A model generated the notes under the pieces. That model saw only the letters and a program-made list of their open reading frames with translations. It did no database searches and had not been told where the DNA came from. Below are positions 1 to 12,612 of a stretch of DNA of 64,000 nucleotides, piece by piece. The first letter of the stretch is position 1; each line of letters opens with the position of its first letter. This stretch comes from Coniella vitis (taxonomy: Eukaryota > Ascomycota > Sordariomycetes > Diaporthales > Schizoparmaceae), in the NCBI GenBank assembly GCA_011317545.1, contig WUJK01000007.1:1302001-1366000 (forward strand), read 5' to 3'. The translations under genes were made by a program, and so were the position numbers.

Positions 1-1041
1 ATTTTCGGCAGAAGCAAAAGACAGAAATAAGGTTTATTGCAGTCTCCAAAATTAGAAACAGGGCCTAGATCAAGTGTTTAGGGGACCTGCTGTGCAACTG
101 TAGGAGGCCGGCCAGCTGGGGGAGGGGGACCCTGGCAGCCTGGGGGCCAGCTCATGGCAGCACCTTTTCCATCGAGTGGGTGGGGGACGTTTTTTGGTGG
201 GGCTAATTGTGCTAATTTAGCTGAGGCTCACCCACTATCAGGTACGCTGCCAGGGCTGCCGTTTTGATATCGAGCTAGCTACACAGTATTTTCAGGTGTG
301 TACATAGTAGTAGCCGTGCAGCTACTGGGATGCTAGTACTTGCAGGACTTTATAATATCGAAATCAAAATTGGCAAGAGCCAACGACCCCAGAGCCAAGA
401 AATGAAGACGTGCTTCAGGTGGTGTTTTTTCTTTTCGGCCAGCTCGTCCTCTCATTAAACAGCAGGAAGGCATTTCCGAAGAGCGGGAAAGCGAAGAGGA
501 GAAAGAGAGAAACCAAAATGCGTCTTGTATTGGCACCATCCACGCAAATTATCCCGATGGTGTCGCGTTTCCGTACGACTCGAGCATCCATGTGTCTCAA
601 ATGATATGCCCCTTTCCCCATCTTCTCTCTGCTTCGCATCATTATTGGATCTGCCCAATGCATTTGATTAGCGGTGCATCGTGTCCCATCTGCGACCCAT
701 CCAATCTCCAAGCTTGGCATCGTTCGCGACTGGCCGGGAGGGACCGCCTGAAGAGAAAAAGGCTAAACCACCGACGCACATTGACACACGCTGGCTCACA
801 CACACATTAATACGGTCCCGGACCGACTTGGCAATAATACCATTACTTGTTCTCTTGGCGGCGTCACGTTTTCCTCGTCTCTTTTGTTTTCCTCCTTTTC
901 CATCTGTTCACATTCCCTCATACCAAGCACTCGCGTGTTGCTACTGCCACTGCCACTGCCACTGCCACGGTCACTGCCATCATCCCCATTGCCCAAGATC
1001 TTTGCGCCCACTCAACAAAAAACCACCCACCCACAGCCAAG
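1..1041. other. Intergenic, promoter of the small acidic-protein gene
   Basis: I see no supported gene here. The stretch ends in a pyrimidine-rich tract (about 852-927) followed by a hexanucleotide repeat and a CA-rich leader (about 1016-1040) just before the start codon at 1042. This is the usual layout of a well-expressed fungal promoter. One copy of the dispersed 9-mer TACATAGTA lies at 301-309. Confidence 0.6.
943..966 (+). repeat. ACTGCC hexanucleotide repeat, 4 units
   Basis: Four perfect ACTGCC units, followed by a degenerate continuation to about 978. They lie in the presumed 5' leader about 75 nt upstream of the start codon at 1042. Confidence 0.9.
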
Positions 1042-1667
1042 ATGCCTGGAGTCCGTAAGTCAGCCCGCTAACGCTGCTTGTACTGGCTGGCTTGGATCTG
1101 CAGACCGCCACCTGCCATCCCATCTTGCTGACATGTCCCTGCCAACCATACAGCACCCAACGCGCTCAAGAACTTGAAGGCCAAGTTCCAGGCCATTTTC
1201 AAGCGCAAGGGCGAGAAGAAGAGCAAATCCACCGAGGCCACGCCTGCAGCGGCCGCTGCTGCTGCCGCCGCCGAGCCTACAAAGACCGAAACGGTCCCTG
1301 CGCCAGCTGGTGAGTCAAAGTTCTTTTGCGTGCTTTGTGTGCTTGACTGGCGCTACCGTGCTCCGCCCGGTCAACGGAGCCATCTTCATAACTTGGTTTA
1401 CTGATGTCATGGCTTCCCGTGTCCTCTATAGCCGCTGCTGCACCAGAAGCCGAGTCCGCAAAGCCGACAGAAGAGCCCAGAGAAGTCGAGGCGGCGCCCG
1501 CCACCACAACCACAACCTCCGAGCCACCAGCCCCCGTGCCGGCTGAGGAGCCCAAGGTCCAAGACAACGAGGAGGAGCCCAAGCCCCAAGACAAGAAGGA
1601 CGAGCCAGCTGCTACCGCTACCGAGGAGGCTCCCGCCCAGGCTGCTCCTGTCACAAACACAGCCTAG
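1042..1667 (+). CDS. Small Ala/Pro/Glu-rich basic-N-terminus protein, function unknown
   Basis: Three exons (1042-1054, 1154-1309, 1432-1667) join in frame to a 134-aa protein. Introns are 99 and 122 nt with GTAAGT and GTGAGT donors. The first exon codes for only four residues plus one base. The N-terminus is short and basic (MPGVPPNALKNLKAKFQ, then KRKGEKKSK) and could form an amphipathic helix. A polyalanine run follows, then a long disordered acidic tail rich in Ala, Pro, Glu and Thr. I see no signal peptide, membrane segment or catalytic motif. The very short first exon, clean splice sites and strong pyrimidine-rich promoter argue for a real, probably well-expressed gene. I do not recognise a named family; a small cytosolic or membrane-surface-associated protein is a guess only. 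Confidence 0.75.
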
Positions 1668-2992
1668 TTTGCCGTGTGACCAGGAGATAATCATGTTCTC
1701 TTATCGGTCAAGATGATCGTTATCGACCGAGTCATTGAGGTTGCATCGTCCGCTGCGCACAATCATTGGTCTGTCTTTGCTTGTTTGGTGCAAATGGATA
1801 AAGCGCGCCTAGGATTTGTCAGCTGTCGCAGCATTGGAGACGATGGAGTAGGACTAATCACGCCGCTGTCTTGCCATGTTTGCCAACCGTTTTGCTTTTG
1901 CATCGCGTTGACCCTTGCTGGTCTTGATGTCTCTTTTCTTTTGTTTGCTTGCTTACTCGCTTGTTTTGCTTTTGCTTTGCTTTCTTTTGTTGAGCGCACT
2001 AATACCACCGTTATTTATGTCGGAAGCGGCTTTGTTGAAGTTGAATAGATACCCGAGTTATACCTGATTGTTATTCAACCCAGAGATGTGACGACTATGG
2101 GGTTTCAGTCATTTCGATTGTCAAGAATCTTCACTTTCATCACTGCACAGAGAAGAAACCTGTAGGTGGGGAACAACAGTATGACATTCGGACGCGGTCG
2201 GGGGGAGGGGGGGCTGAACCGATGGACCAAACCAGGGGGCTTAAAGGAGTAGCTCTTCCTGCTGCTTCGAGGAAGACCTCACTGGACAATAAGCCATTTT
2301 CGGTTTCCACTGTGTGTGGATTAGAGCAGAAAAGTTGGACAACGCAGCCGGATAGCGAGCTCGACAACAACGCTCCCGTCTATGCCACCACCGACCAGTC
2401 TTGGAAAGGAGGTTAGCCGGCCGGTTGCGTAACGAAGATTCCAGTCTCCCATTCTATCGAACGATACCAGATCGCCCACCAGCAACACATGACAAGATCC
2501 GTGCTGTTGTGAGATAGAGATGTGCGCGGAGATTCTCCATCACAGGCCCAGCCAGCAAAAGGCGACTTGACATACTCTTTGGCACAAAGTCCGCCCGCCC
2601 ACCCGCCAATCAGTCCCAGCTAGCATTTATTATCCACCCGCGCGTTTCCACGCATCTCCATTGCGCCTCCACCAAGTGGCCCAGAAGAGCAACAGGAAAC
2701 ACCGGATATATGCCGGGGAAAGAAGCCGTGCTCGATGGTGTGAACCGGTTGTGATTATCGGCGAGTTCCTTGTCCCCAGTCTTACCATCGCAATGGGTCT
2801 GGTCCATGCTGGGTGCAATATACACAAGTGTACTTTACTTGAAGATGTATAACGTAGGCACGAACTATCTGCGCCTCTGTTCACTCTTGTTTTGCCAAGC
2901 TCACGGTGGTGGCAGTTGTTCTTTGTTTGTCCTGCCATGTGGACTGCTCCAGGCCGGGATGAGAATGTCATTGGAATCGGCACACTACCATG

Positions 2993-3206
2993 TACTATGT
3001 ATACATGGTACTTTACAAGGCATATGTGTCCACAAATCCAAAGAGGCTGAAGATTGAATAGAATTCCCGGGGGCAGGGGGGGGGCCAGCTTAAAAAAAGA
3101 TAAGTTCGCGTAGCTCCACTTTGATTACTATGTATTGCCTTGCCCAGAGTACCGTCACAAATATTATGATAGACCGTCTACCTACATAGTATACTAATAC
3201 TATGTA
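2993..3206. repeat. Cluster of four TACATAGTA/TACTATGTA 9-mers
   Basis: Copies lie at 2993-3001 (-), 3126-3134 (-), 3183-3191 (+) and 3198-3206 (-). The last two form an inverted pair with 6 bp between them. The cluster is intergenic. Copy sense is given relative to TACATAGTA. Confidence 0.85.
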
Positions 3207-3684
3207 CGCAGCACACGCAGAACCAAACATAGATCGCCAAGATGAAGAACTATGAAAAAGAGAAAGCTCCCATTTTTGTTTTGGCATCTGAGCGTTTTGG
3301 CGTTTCTCGAAACCTCCTCTCCTCCTTCTCCCCCCCCCCCACCCTTCCTTCGGACGATGTCCATTGTTGTTTTGCGAAATCCACTACTATATGGGGCGCG
3401 CCCTCCTCACCCCCCCTGCCACCATCTCCATCTTTGCACCAACGGTAGCAGCCAAAGAGGTCGTAGCTTGTTTTGTTAAGGGTGCGTTTTGGCGTGGGTA
3501 AAGATGGACATGGGAGGAGGTCCGCGTGACCATCGGTGTCTACATAATATCAGGCCAGCTAGGCATCTGGAGTCCAGCTGGTTGGGTAGCGGTGGGGCAA
3601 GTGAATGGGGTGGTCCGTTGTACTATGACATGAAGAATTGTCTCTTTTAGCACTGCTACGTATTCGTGACAGAAAGTCCAGCCA

Positions 3685-3740
3685 AGATGGAGGAAAAGAA
3701 AAAAAAAAAGAAAAGAAAAAAAAAGAAGAAGAAAGAAAAA
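3685..3740 (+). repeat. Purine-rich A/G low-complexity tract
   Basis: Almost uninterrupted A with scattered G over about 55 nt. It has no coding value and could be length-variable between isolates. Confidence 0.85.
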
Positions 3741-4123
3741 GTACCCTGTTTCACCTCATTACACCTGGTCCGTTTTTTCTTTCTTTGGACAGATGAAACC
3801 TATTGACACCGTCTGTTCGTATCCAAACACTTCTAGGAGGATCTCTCGTACATTGTGAAGCTTTGCCTCCTTGGTTATTACGTCTTTTACTTGGAGCTGC
3901 TTGGGTCCCCCGTGTACATACCTCGTAGTAAGCAGACGGCAAATCCCCAATGAGTGCTACCTTACTGGGGTTAGATTACGGTTAGATCTTCGTCACCGTG
4001 GCGGTCTGGGAAGTTAAGTGCAGCATCGCATCCGCCCATCCGTCCCATGTTTCTATCTACTATGTATGTATCTCCATCTCAGCTGCCCTGGGTTGAAACG
4101 TCAAGAAGAGAAAAGGAGAAAAG

Positions 4124-4142
4124 ATATATATATATATATATA
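4124..4142 (+). repeat. TA dinucleotide repeat
   Basis: About nine alternating AT units in intergenic DNA. Confidence 0.9.
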
Positions 4143-5706
4143 AAAACATATCTAACAAAGAAACTAGAATGAAGACTCAAAATCATTGAATGCTGTCGAC
4201 AGCCGCAGCTTTGCTCACTCGACACACTCGATGACCCCGAAGCGCAATGGAGATTTATCTGCCTTTTGACATCATACATTGAGACTCGAGCTGCATCCCC
4301 ACCAAGCAAGCCTAGATAGTGCTTACGCACGATACCTGTAGAGTAGCCACTACTTACGGTTTGCAAGCGAGTGGGACTCGAGGCTAAAGATGGAGGAAAT
4401 CTAATCGCGCGTATGGTAGCGATGGTAGCGATGGCACCGGTGATGGTGGTACTATGTAGCAAACGATGGTGACGAAGAAGAGCATCGCCATCCATTACAT
4501 TCCTCGGGGTTATACATTAGTATAGAAACCAGAGGCTTTATTTATGAGCGAGAGAATTGTCGTTGTACGTGCAGGCAGCTCAGGTCAACTCAGCGGCAAA
4601 GGATGGACGATGGACGCTTCCCATCCCATCAAGTTACCTACCTACTCACTTGATTTGATTTCAAGTAGTTCCTGCGTATTGCTCCCTCTTGTGCCTGTGC
4701 CTTCCGCCTTCTTTTTCACTGTTGCCTTTCTCTCCCTGGCAGCCTTGTACTCCACCTGATTGACTGAGCCAAGAGTGAGGGCCTCATAATTCTTACTCAA
4801 AAATAAAGGACAAGACCAAAGCCAGCTACATACGCGCACACATATATACATACATATGCCTGGGGGGAAAAGCCTGAAAATCATAAGTTTTCTCTCCTCA
4901 CGAGCAAATGAAAGGACCCACTCCCCTCCCTTCCACTCTCCTTCTCCCCAAAAGATGAAAAGACCAGTTGAGACCTTTCCAGACCAGCCGTCTCCTCTCC
5001 TTTGGGCGTGCTCACTAGGGTAAAATGAAAGCAATCACCGGGGGTGGTATTGGGACTGATGAGCTAATATTAATACTGGCGAAAGCGTGAAGCCAAAAAT
5101 ACCTAAAAGCCTGTCATTGCAGCGGCGATCTGCTGTTGATAAAAGGCACGTACAGCGTTGACCCTTGCGCGCAAGACGCTACGAACAGAGTGGTTCACCA
5201 AGTTATGATCAGTTAATTGCACATGACACTCTACGTACAGAGCATCAACATTCTAAATGATATCCTGGAGGACATGAATTAGATAATTTTGAATACTTTC
5301 ATTTCTATTGGTGTTTTTTTCTATCTTTGCTTAGTCTGTCTTTTTTTTGGGGGGGTGTATTTACTCTTGTCCTTTGACTTGTTGCTCGCTGATGGGCGAT
5401 ACGATTCACAAATACAACTTCGCTCCACACCCTCCTTCTTTCGCCAGGATATCGTGTATGAACACCTCCAAAATTTGAAATGTTAATACCCTTTAGAACA
5501 CGCTCATGCCGATTCTAGTCTATTTCGACATCTGCAAATGGAAAAAAAAAATAAGAGGTAGCAAAGTAACGCCAGTTCTGATGCTATCGGTAGATCGTCA
5601 AGGCGCTGTCATCCCAGTTATTGGCACGCAAAACTTATTGGCCAGGAAATGGCAAAGATTTGCATTTATTGTGCTGCTGGTCGGTTGTGCGAGGTAGCTT
5701 GGTCCT

Positions 5707-7179
5707 CTATCCCGAATTCCAAAAGGTAAAATCAGCAGTGGTATTGGACTCGTCCGTAGGCAGACCAGAATAACCCTGTTGCTGAAGCCAAAAGAATGCG
5801 TCGTCCTGAAATTCAGACATGTCCGGTGCAGTAAACGCACCCAAGACTGCATCCTCAGAGGCCAACGGAGCGGCCGAATCCAAAAGTCTGTTCTCCTGAC
5901 TGTCCTTGCTGGTCTGCGTGAAACCAAAGTCGCTACTGCTCAAGCCTACGGCATTCGCTAGGCTCTCTTGGGAGGCGGTGAAGCTGAAGCCATTGTTTGC
6001 ACTGCCGTTGCCCGGATAGGTTCCCATGGGGTCTACTGCAGGGAGATCCTCAATTTCCGAGGCGTTGCCAGATGGCATAGCAGAGTGCTGATCGAAGCCA
6101 CCAAGACTAGCGGCCTGGCTGTAGCTTGATGGCGCAAAAGTGCCCATATCTTTAGATGCATAGTCAAGGCCGTATTGACGCCAGTCAACAGATACAGCGC
6201 TTAAAGCGGCACTGAAAAGTCCTCCTCCAATCTCGTCCTGTCCATCAAACATGCCGATACCACCGGCTGTGCCGTATGATGACTGCCAGTTTTGAGCCGA
6301 GGTGACATCTAACGGGGGTAGGGGTGAGGTAGACTCTGATTTCGTCAAACGCTGCTCCTGTACCTGCAGCATGCATCCTCCCTCAGCGTCCGAAAGGCCA
6401 TCGCTCAGGTTCTCTCGTGACCTCATGCCAGCGCTACCAGCGCTCTGCGTCGAGTGGCCACGAGTCAACGGGTAAGGAGCGGTGGTCTCATGCGGCTTCA
6501 TATGCCTATAAGTAGGTTTGTGATGACCGTGCTCGTCGAATTGAAGTTGCGATATCCTGTCGTCCGACGGCGTGCTGATGGGATAAGATCGACGTTTGCG
6601 GTTCGCAACCAGCTCCTCGACCGAGGCTCTGTCCGTGTCGGATTCAGATTCAGGGACAGTGTCAAGAATCGACTGCGGCTCCTTCTTGTGTGAACAAGAG
6701 CAAACGCCGCCGTGGTTGCAGCAGCAAGTCTCGCGATGTCCCTCGACAGGAGGCTGCAAGTGCACGCACTTGCTCGTCTTGTGCCCGCAATCACACTTGA
6801 CGTGGGCCGACTTTGAGCGGCGCATTGATCGACAATGCTGGCATTGTGATACGGGACGACCCTTCTTGTTGATGTGCTGTAGCTGTCGGTCTACGAACAC
6901 ACAAAAAAAAGAAGTGTCAGCTCAAAGACGCTCGTGCATGTGTTTGCGGCAGGCAAGACGACTCGATCCGGGTGCATGCATGCATGGCCGAGGGACTGCC
7001 AGAAAAAGAATACCGGGCAAAAGGGTATGACGGCATAGGCCGCGGTCACCAAGTCGGCCTGCAGCACAACTGACAGGGCTAATGCGGGATCAGTGCTTAC
7101 CACGATGCGTGCAGTTGCTGACTCTGTGTCCACGAACACAAGAGTCGCAGGCAAACTTCTCGCCGTTTTCGAAAATCAT
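5707..7179 (-). CDS. Copper-fist transcription factor
   Basis: Two exons (7101-7179 and 5707-6890, intron 210 nt) give a 420-aa protein. The short first exon supplies the start of the domain: a copper fist with Cys11, Cys14, Cys23 and His25 in the CX2CX8CXH pattern, followed by the minor-groove motif KKGRP at 35-39. A second Cys/His-rich block follows (about residues 43-95, including CCCNHGG and CSCSHK), as in filamentous-fungal regulators of the GRISEA/Mac1/Cuf1/AceA group. The rest is Ser/Gln/Asp-rich, disordered and acidic toward the C-terminus, which suits an activation domain. The family binds DNA when loaded with or depleted of Cu(I) and controls copper uptake or detoxification genes. 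Whether this one senses deficiency or excess cannot be read from the sequence. The start at 7179 is required because the next Met would lose the zinc/copper ligands. Confidence 0.95.
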
Positions 7180-10100
7180 TGTTGATGTCGATATTGTCGT
7201 CGTGTTGTTGGTGATGGTCTTGTGCTAATGCGGCTGCGATGACCAAGGGGAGGAGGAACCTCAAGACAAAGCAAAAGCCAGAATGGCTAATCAGGTCGCA
7301 GTCCGGCGGGGCAACAACAAATCTTGGTCGGCAAGTCGCAAGGTCGGTGGCCTGGGCGGATGCAGTGGGGGCGCAGGACCGGCACCTGCAGCAAGCGTGG
7401 GGCGCAAGATGGCGATGGCAGAGTCACTGGGGTGTCTTCGAGAGAAAGGGGCCTCGCGAGGGCGCGCTCTGATCGGACTGCTGATCCGAGGAAGATAGAA
7501 ATGCTTTGCCGAGTGCCGAGGACTCAAAGCGTGTGAAGTAAGGAACAAGAAATGAAAGAATATTGGTGGTGTGATGAAGTTATTGCGAAAACATTGGACT
7601 GGGTATCGCTCAAAGGAAAGAAACTGAAAATCTTGGTCCCAGTGCCGTGACTCCGTTGGACCGTAAAAAGAAAGAAAAAAGACAACGCCGAGATGTAAGA
7701 GGCGATATAGTAGATATGAAATGGTTGAGTGGAGAGTGGTCTTTGACGCTGTTGTTGGTGGTGGTAGTGTCGGTATGTGCTGTAGTAGCGCTTTGGTGCT
7801 GTCTTGGTTTTGTTTTGCCTTGTGGTTATATCTTGGCCGATTTTATCTCGAGATCGCCAGGTCGATGCTGGTTCAAGACGAGAAGCCTTTCGCGTTTAGC
7901 CTCTTTGTCGGATAAACCCTGGACGAGGTCTGCCCGCCGCTGTTTGGCAGCAGGTTGGGTTGCAGCTGCTTGCGCCCACAATCGACGGCAGCGAGGAGGA
8001 CAAGGAGGATTGAGGGAAGAAGAAAAAAATCGGCCAAGAGTCAGTGGGCGACCGAGGCCACGATTTTTGACGACGTTGAGAATTTGGCTTCGAGGTCTGG
8101 AGCTCCGCTTTTCGGCCCGAAACAAGCAGGTAGGCGCGGGTGCGAAAGCAATGGCGAGTTGATGCGAACCGCGACAAAGATCAAACCAGGGTGCCTGACG
8201 TCTGATTGTTGCAGGGCCGTAGAAGATGCAAGCGCAGGTTCAAGCGGCGGATGGACAGTATGAATGCAAGGGTCATCGAGGTACCGCAAGCTGGGTTATC
8301 CCGTACTCATTCAGGCGCTGCAGCTTCAATTTTGTCTGGCCACAAACCTTTGATGGGGCAGTGGTTGGATGCGAGCGAGGGCTTGGGCACTGAGGGTTGT
8401 AATGCTTCCTTTCCAGATGCTACTGGAGAGTCCTAAGGTTCTTGAGGCGGAGGACCCGGGGAGGAGGCAACAACTTGGAAGCAGTGAAACTATGCAGGCC
8501 GAAACGCCGGAGAACAAGGCGGTAGGTACCTGGAAGGCTGCTGGGAAAAAAGGAAATTGTTTGTCGAAGCAGGCAAGAAAGGCCAAAAGACCAGAGCAAG
8601 CGAAGAGGCGGCGGTAAATGTCTGATTCTTGTCAAAAGCAAGCGACAGGTCGGAGAGGAGATATTGTTGCTTGCACCCGGAGATTGAATGAGTGCCAGGA
8701 GAGTTGAGGAGAGTTGGAACGGTGGGAGGAGAAGGGAACTCGAGCAGGGGCGTGTAGAGGAGGAGGATGGATTGGCAGCGTCGCAGTCGAGCAGTCGAGA
8801 GGAAAGCAAATGTTTCCTCTGACGTTGACCCAACGTCAACCGACGACAAGCTGGTGAGACTGGAGAAAAGCGCAGGAGGGGCAAAAGGGCGAGAAAGATG
8901 GGAGAGGGCGCGCGAGAACAAGAGGCGATGCCGGGGCGGACGCAGAGGGCGTTTTATCGTCAATCCAGCTTATTAGCCATTAGCCGTAGGCCGGCGGCGC
9001 TGGCTGCTTTGAGAGTTGTGGGAGGAGCAGGCCAGGCCAGGCCAGGCCAGTAACAGCAGCAAGCAGCAAGCAGCATAACACTAGTGGCAGAGAGCAGCAG
9101 CACTGGGCGACAAGTAAAAAAGCTTCGCACACAGGCACTCGACGAGAGCGTCCACCCACCCAGTTGCTGCCACTGCCAAAAAGTCTTGCCTGCGATTCCG
9201 GGGCAGGGCCGCTACAAGCAAAGTACACGAGCGTGGCTGCAGCGATCGCAGCAACCAGATGTCTGAGCAAGTACCACCGAGGCACCCCGTCTCGCAAATG
9301 ACGGCACGGAAGCCAGGACCAGCACGGGTGCCTTCCAGGCTTTGGGGGGAGGGAGTGGAGGGAGGGGGAGCAATGCGCCCACTCTGTCACTGTGTCCCAA
9401 CTGCAGCGCGCTGTACTCTGAGGGTAGGCAGGTTGGCTGGTTGCTGTTAGCGGGTACTCCCGCCAACCTCTGCAGCAATAGGGGCCACTGAGGTACCGGC
9501 GCAGCGGTGCAGCTTCAGTGGGAACATAGTGCGTGAATTAGGCAGCCCACCCTGGGAAATCTCACCTGCAGCCCCAGGCCCTGCTTTTGGCGACCCAGAC
9601 CCGGGCCGACGTCGAGCTTCCAAGGTCCCCAATGTCGCCAACAGTTGCGTCTCTAGGCGAAAAACGGGGCGGCCTCTGCTCGAGGTGCATTGCATGTTGG
9701 AGCAGCCAAGAGGGCAGAACTTGTACATGGCACAGTACATCGTGCACCGCCCCGCCGCCATTGTTCCGCCCCCATCGCCCCCATCGCCGTCTGTCCGTTG
9801 CCAGGCTGCCTTCTTTGCCGCACCAATACCATGTACCAAATCGAGCTCTTCTCTCTTGGTTTGTGCTATGGGTCTTGGCTCTTCTTTCCACTCTGGACGG
9901 TCAATCCAGCTTGTGCTTGTGCAATTCTATTTCGAACTGGAGCGGACGACGATGAGCTAGGCGCTACTTGGGTGTTTCAGCACAGCCAAAGCGAAGTAAA
10001 AAACCGACACGAGAAACGGAGATCGTGTAGGGCTCGACGTATCGGCTTCAGTCTATCGCTACAATAGTGCGGGTGCAAGCCCTAGTACGAGATGGGATCA

Positions 10101-10225
10101 CCTTTGGAATGAGCCATACCCAACTTAGTCACGGTCGTATGCAGCCAGCAGCACAATCTCTCGCTCACTATGTTTTGTTTTGTGGCTGGGCCGAGCCAGT
10201 GGGATCTCGCACGCGCCCTGTGCTG

Positions 10226-10256
<31 letters not shown>
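10226..10256 (+). repeat. TGC trinucleotide repeat, about 10 units
   Basis: Uninterrupted TGC units in the gene-poor region. They are not in a supported coding frame. Confidence 0.9.
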
Positions 10257-10319
10257 ACGCTCATGTCAATGCAGTCGTGAGCAAAATTAGGTAGGTCAGA
10301 TTCCCAATCCTGCCGAGGC

Positions 10320-10320
<1 letters not shown>

Positions 10321-10355
<35 letters not shown>

Positions 10356-10375
10356 CACGCACACACACGCGTGCG
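10321..10375 (+). repeat. Compound AC/AT dinucleotide repeat
   Basis: Twelve AC units (10321-10344) run into AT units and then a second, interrupted AC stretch ending in GCGTGCGTG. It is likely a hypervariable microsatellite. Confidence 0.9.
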
Positions 10376-12369
10376 TGATAAGGCGGAATACAATACAGGC
10401 AGTTCCGAATGCCACCCAGCAAGGCGCTGAGTGAGCTATCACGGGTTGCCAAACCTGGGGCCACCTGCTGGGCGTTTTGTAAGAGGAGCGGGTGGGTTTT
10501 GCTCTGTGCTTTGATCCTGTCACGGCTTGCCAATGCTGGTTGCTTGCTCGCTCGCTCACTCACTCAAACACACCATTTTCCATTTTCCAATTTCCTCGAC
10601 CTGCGACCTAGCCGCCCGACGGCTTTATACTATGTACAGAGACCGGATCCACGTCGTCAGCCACGCCTTTCCCATTCTTTCCCAAAGGGAGCCCTGCCTC
10701 CTTCGGTGCTGTTTGCTCAGTTGGCTCTTCATTCAGTCTGCAGCTGGACCGCTGCCCGGACGGCAGCTTCTCGTTCTGGCCTGGCACGCCGCGGCGCTGG
10801 CCCCCGTTCTCTGCTTCTAGCAGGTCTTGTCTGCTAGTGGAGCTGCTGGCAACGGAGCCCCCCTCTCCCTCCCCCCCTTCCCTCTCATAGCAAAGGGCCA
10901 TTGCGAATCTGCGATCCATCAATCTCTGAGGACAGCCGCTTCATCTCTGCCGTGTTGCTAATTGATTATCCTCGTGGGGTTCGCAATGACCACCCGCGGA
11001 TCGTTTTTGATTATCGATTCGAACTCTCCTTAGGGGCCCTAGACGATGACATGTGTTTGGCCACATTGTTGCTCAGCGACACGCGAATGTTATCCTAAGT
11101 CAAGGGTACAAACAATACAGATAAGCCTTCGCAATAGAGCATGTACGCCTCCTGTCACCCAAACGCTACAGAGTGCCCCAACGAGGAACTCTCAGCTCGG
11201 ACTGTCTGCATAATCTGCTGGCTCGAATGTCTTGGACTACTATAACATACTAGGCAGCTATGCATTGTTGATTAGTCTCATCGATTGCAACTGTTAAACG
11301 CCAGACCGCCCCTTTACGAGTAGGAATATGGCCCAGGACTTGGTCTCTCTCTACCATGTATAGCCATTTTGTGAAACCGAGAGGACTCGGTCGGTTGGTC
11401 GGACTCCAGACGTCCTCATTCCACCATTCGCGCCAAAGACGAGTCAAGATGTCAAAGACATGGGGCTTTGTTTTTATATATATCCCTTTTTATTAGGTAC
11501 ATATCTGATAGAGCGCATGTTGCTATATTATGTTGGTTTGCATGCGCCCTCACCACACCCAAGATTCGGATACGAAGTGGTGCTTCCTCTTGCAGGTTGG
11601 GGTGTAGAACAACAGCGATACCACATAATCGCCAGTTGATAGCTGATGGACAATCCGGAACAAAAAGAGTTTGCATGCAGCACTAATGTAGCAGCAAACG
11701 TTGGACGTCCAGATGATCATCACCGATTCTAGCGACATCCGCGCAGGGAGATAGGTCACTGGGAGGAGCCACATCTTCACAAGCGCGGCCCACGAAGTAC
11801 GTTTTCTCGTAACGCAACTCCATCTCTTGTCCGACCTCTTCGCACTGCCTTGTTATTCCTCTGCGAGCAGCGAGTCAGGAAAAAAAGGTCGCAAGGCAGG
11901 TTCCGCCTCGTCAATGCCGGCACGAGCCCAGAAAAACGATGTCGTATGCCTGAATTGAGTGGGATCCATGCCCCACGATGATCCCCTCAATACTGCCACG
12001 ATGATGCTTTGCTCTGAATCGCCTGCGCCCGAGAACCATTGCCGGCAACGTCAACAACCCGGTTGATCTGAAGAATAGGCCATGACTGGGGTTTTGGTGC
12101 ACGTGCATAGTATGCAACTGAAATCACAGCAGCTGGACCTCTGGCAATGTACTCGGCAATTGATCGAGCCTCGATGTCACGAAGGGCGCTGGGCGCTATC
12201 GTTCGACCTAGAGGGCTGTTGCACCGGGCCAAACACTATGGCTCCCTTCTCTTTTTTTTTCCGTCTTCGCTACAAAAATGTGGCTTGTGTCATTCTATCT
12301 CATTGTCGATCTTCCACATCTAGCTACCAAGTATCTATAGGTGGGATTATTTCAAAAACTTTCACTATG

Positions 12370-12397
12370 TACATAGTATATACATACATACATAGTA
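12370..12397. repeat. Pair of TACATAGTA 9-mers in TATGTAC-rich sequence
   Basis: Copies at 12370-12378 and 12389-12397 are separated by TATACATACA-type sequence. A near copy (CACTATGTA) overlaps on the left at 12363. Confidence 0.85.
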
Positions 12398-12580
12398 GTA
12401 CTCTCTTAGGAAGGCAGGGACGGTGGACCAAGGTTTTAGAGCAGGAGCCTCCTGCCATCCACCAGCGGCTAAACACTACATAGTCTGATAGGACAGGGCA
12501 ACACACGCACACAGAATACCCACCTCGCTGGCTTTATTCATACCATAATATTGCCCGCGGCCCTCTGAACAGCGAACGCT

Positions 12581-12612
12581 GTACATTGTACATTGTACAT
12601 TGTACATAGTAC
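12581..12612 (+). repeat. Heptad tandem repeat GTACATT x3, GTACATA, GTAC
   Basis: A perfect 7-bp period: GTACATT at 12581, 12588 and 12595, then GTACATA at 12602 and GTAC at 12609. The junction of the last two units creates the dispersed 9-mer TACATAGTA (12603-12611). This suggests that the scattered copies are fragments of, or seeds for, such a heptad array. Confidence 0.9.

Larger units (their letters stand above)
1668..5706. other. 4-kb intergenic region between convergent genes
   Basis: I see no convincing coding sequence. The open frames are short and overlap low-complexity sequence. The region holds a purine-rich tract (3685-3740), C runs near 3332-3342, a TA repeat (4124-4142) and six copies of the TACATAGTA 9-mer (2993, 3126, 3183, 3198, 4058, 4450). 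Both flanking genes point into it, so it should contain two 3' ends. Confidence 0.6.

Noticed and set aside
8420..8963. Two overlapping minus-strand frames of about 155 codons
   Set aside because: Leu/Ser/Pro-rich translations of a purine/pyrimidine-biased promoter stretch, with no domain or splice partners.
12581..12612. Heptad repeat considered as an internal telomere-like array
   Set aside because: The unit GTACATA/GTACATT has no TTAGGG-like G-rich strand, and the array is only four units long.
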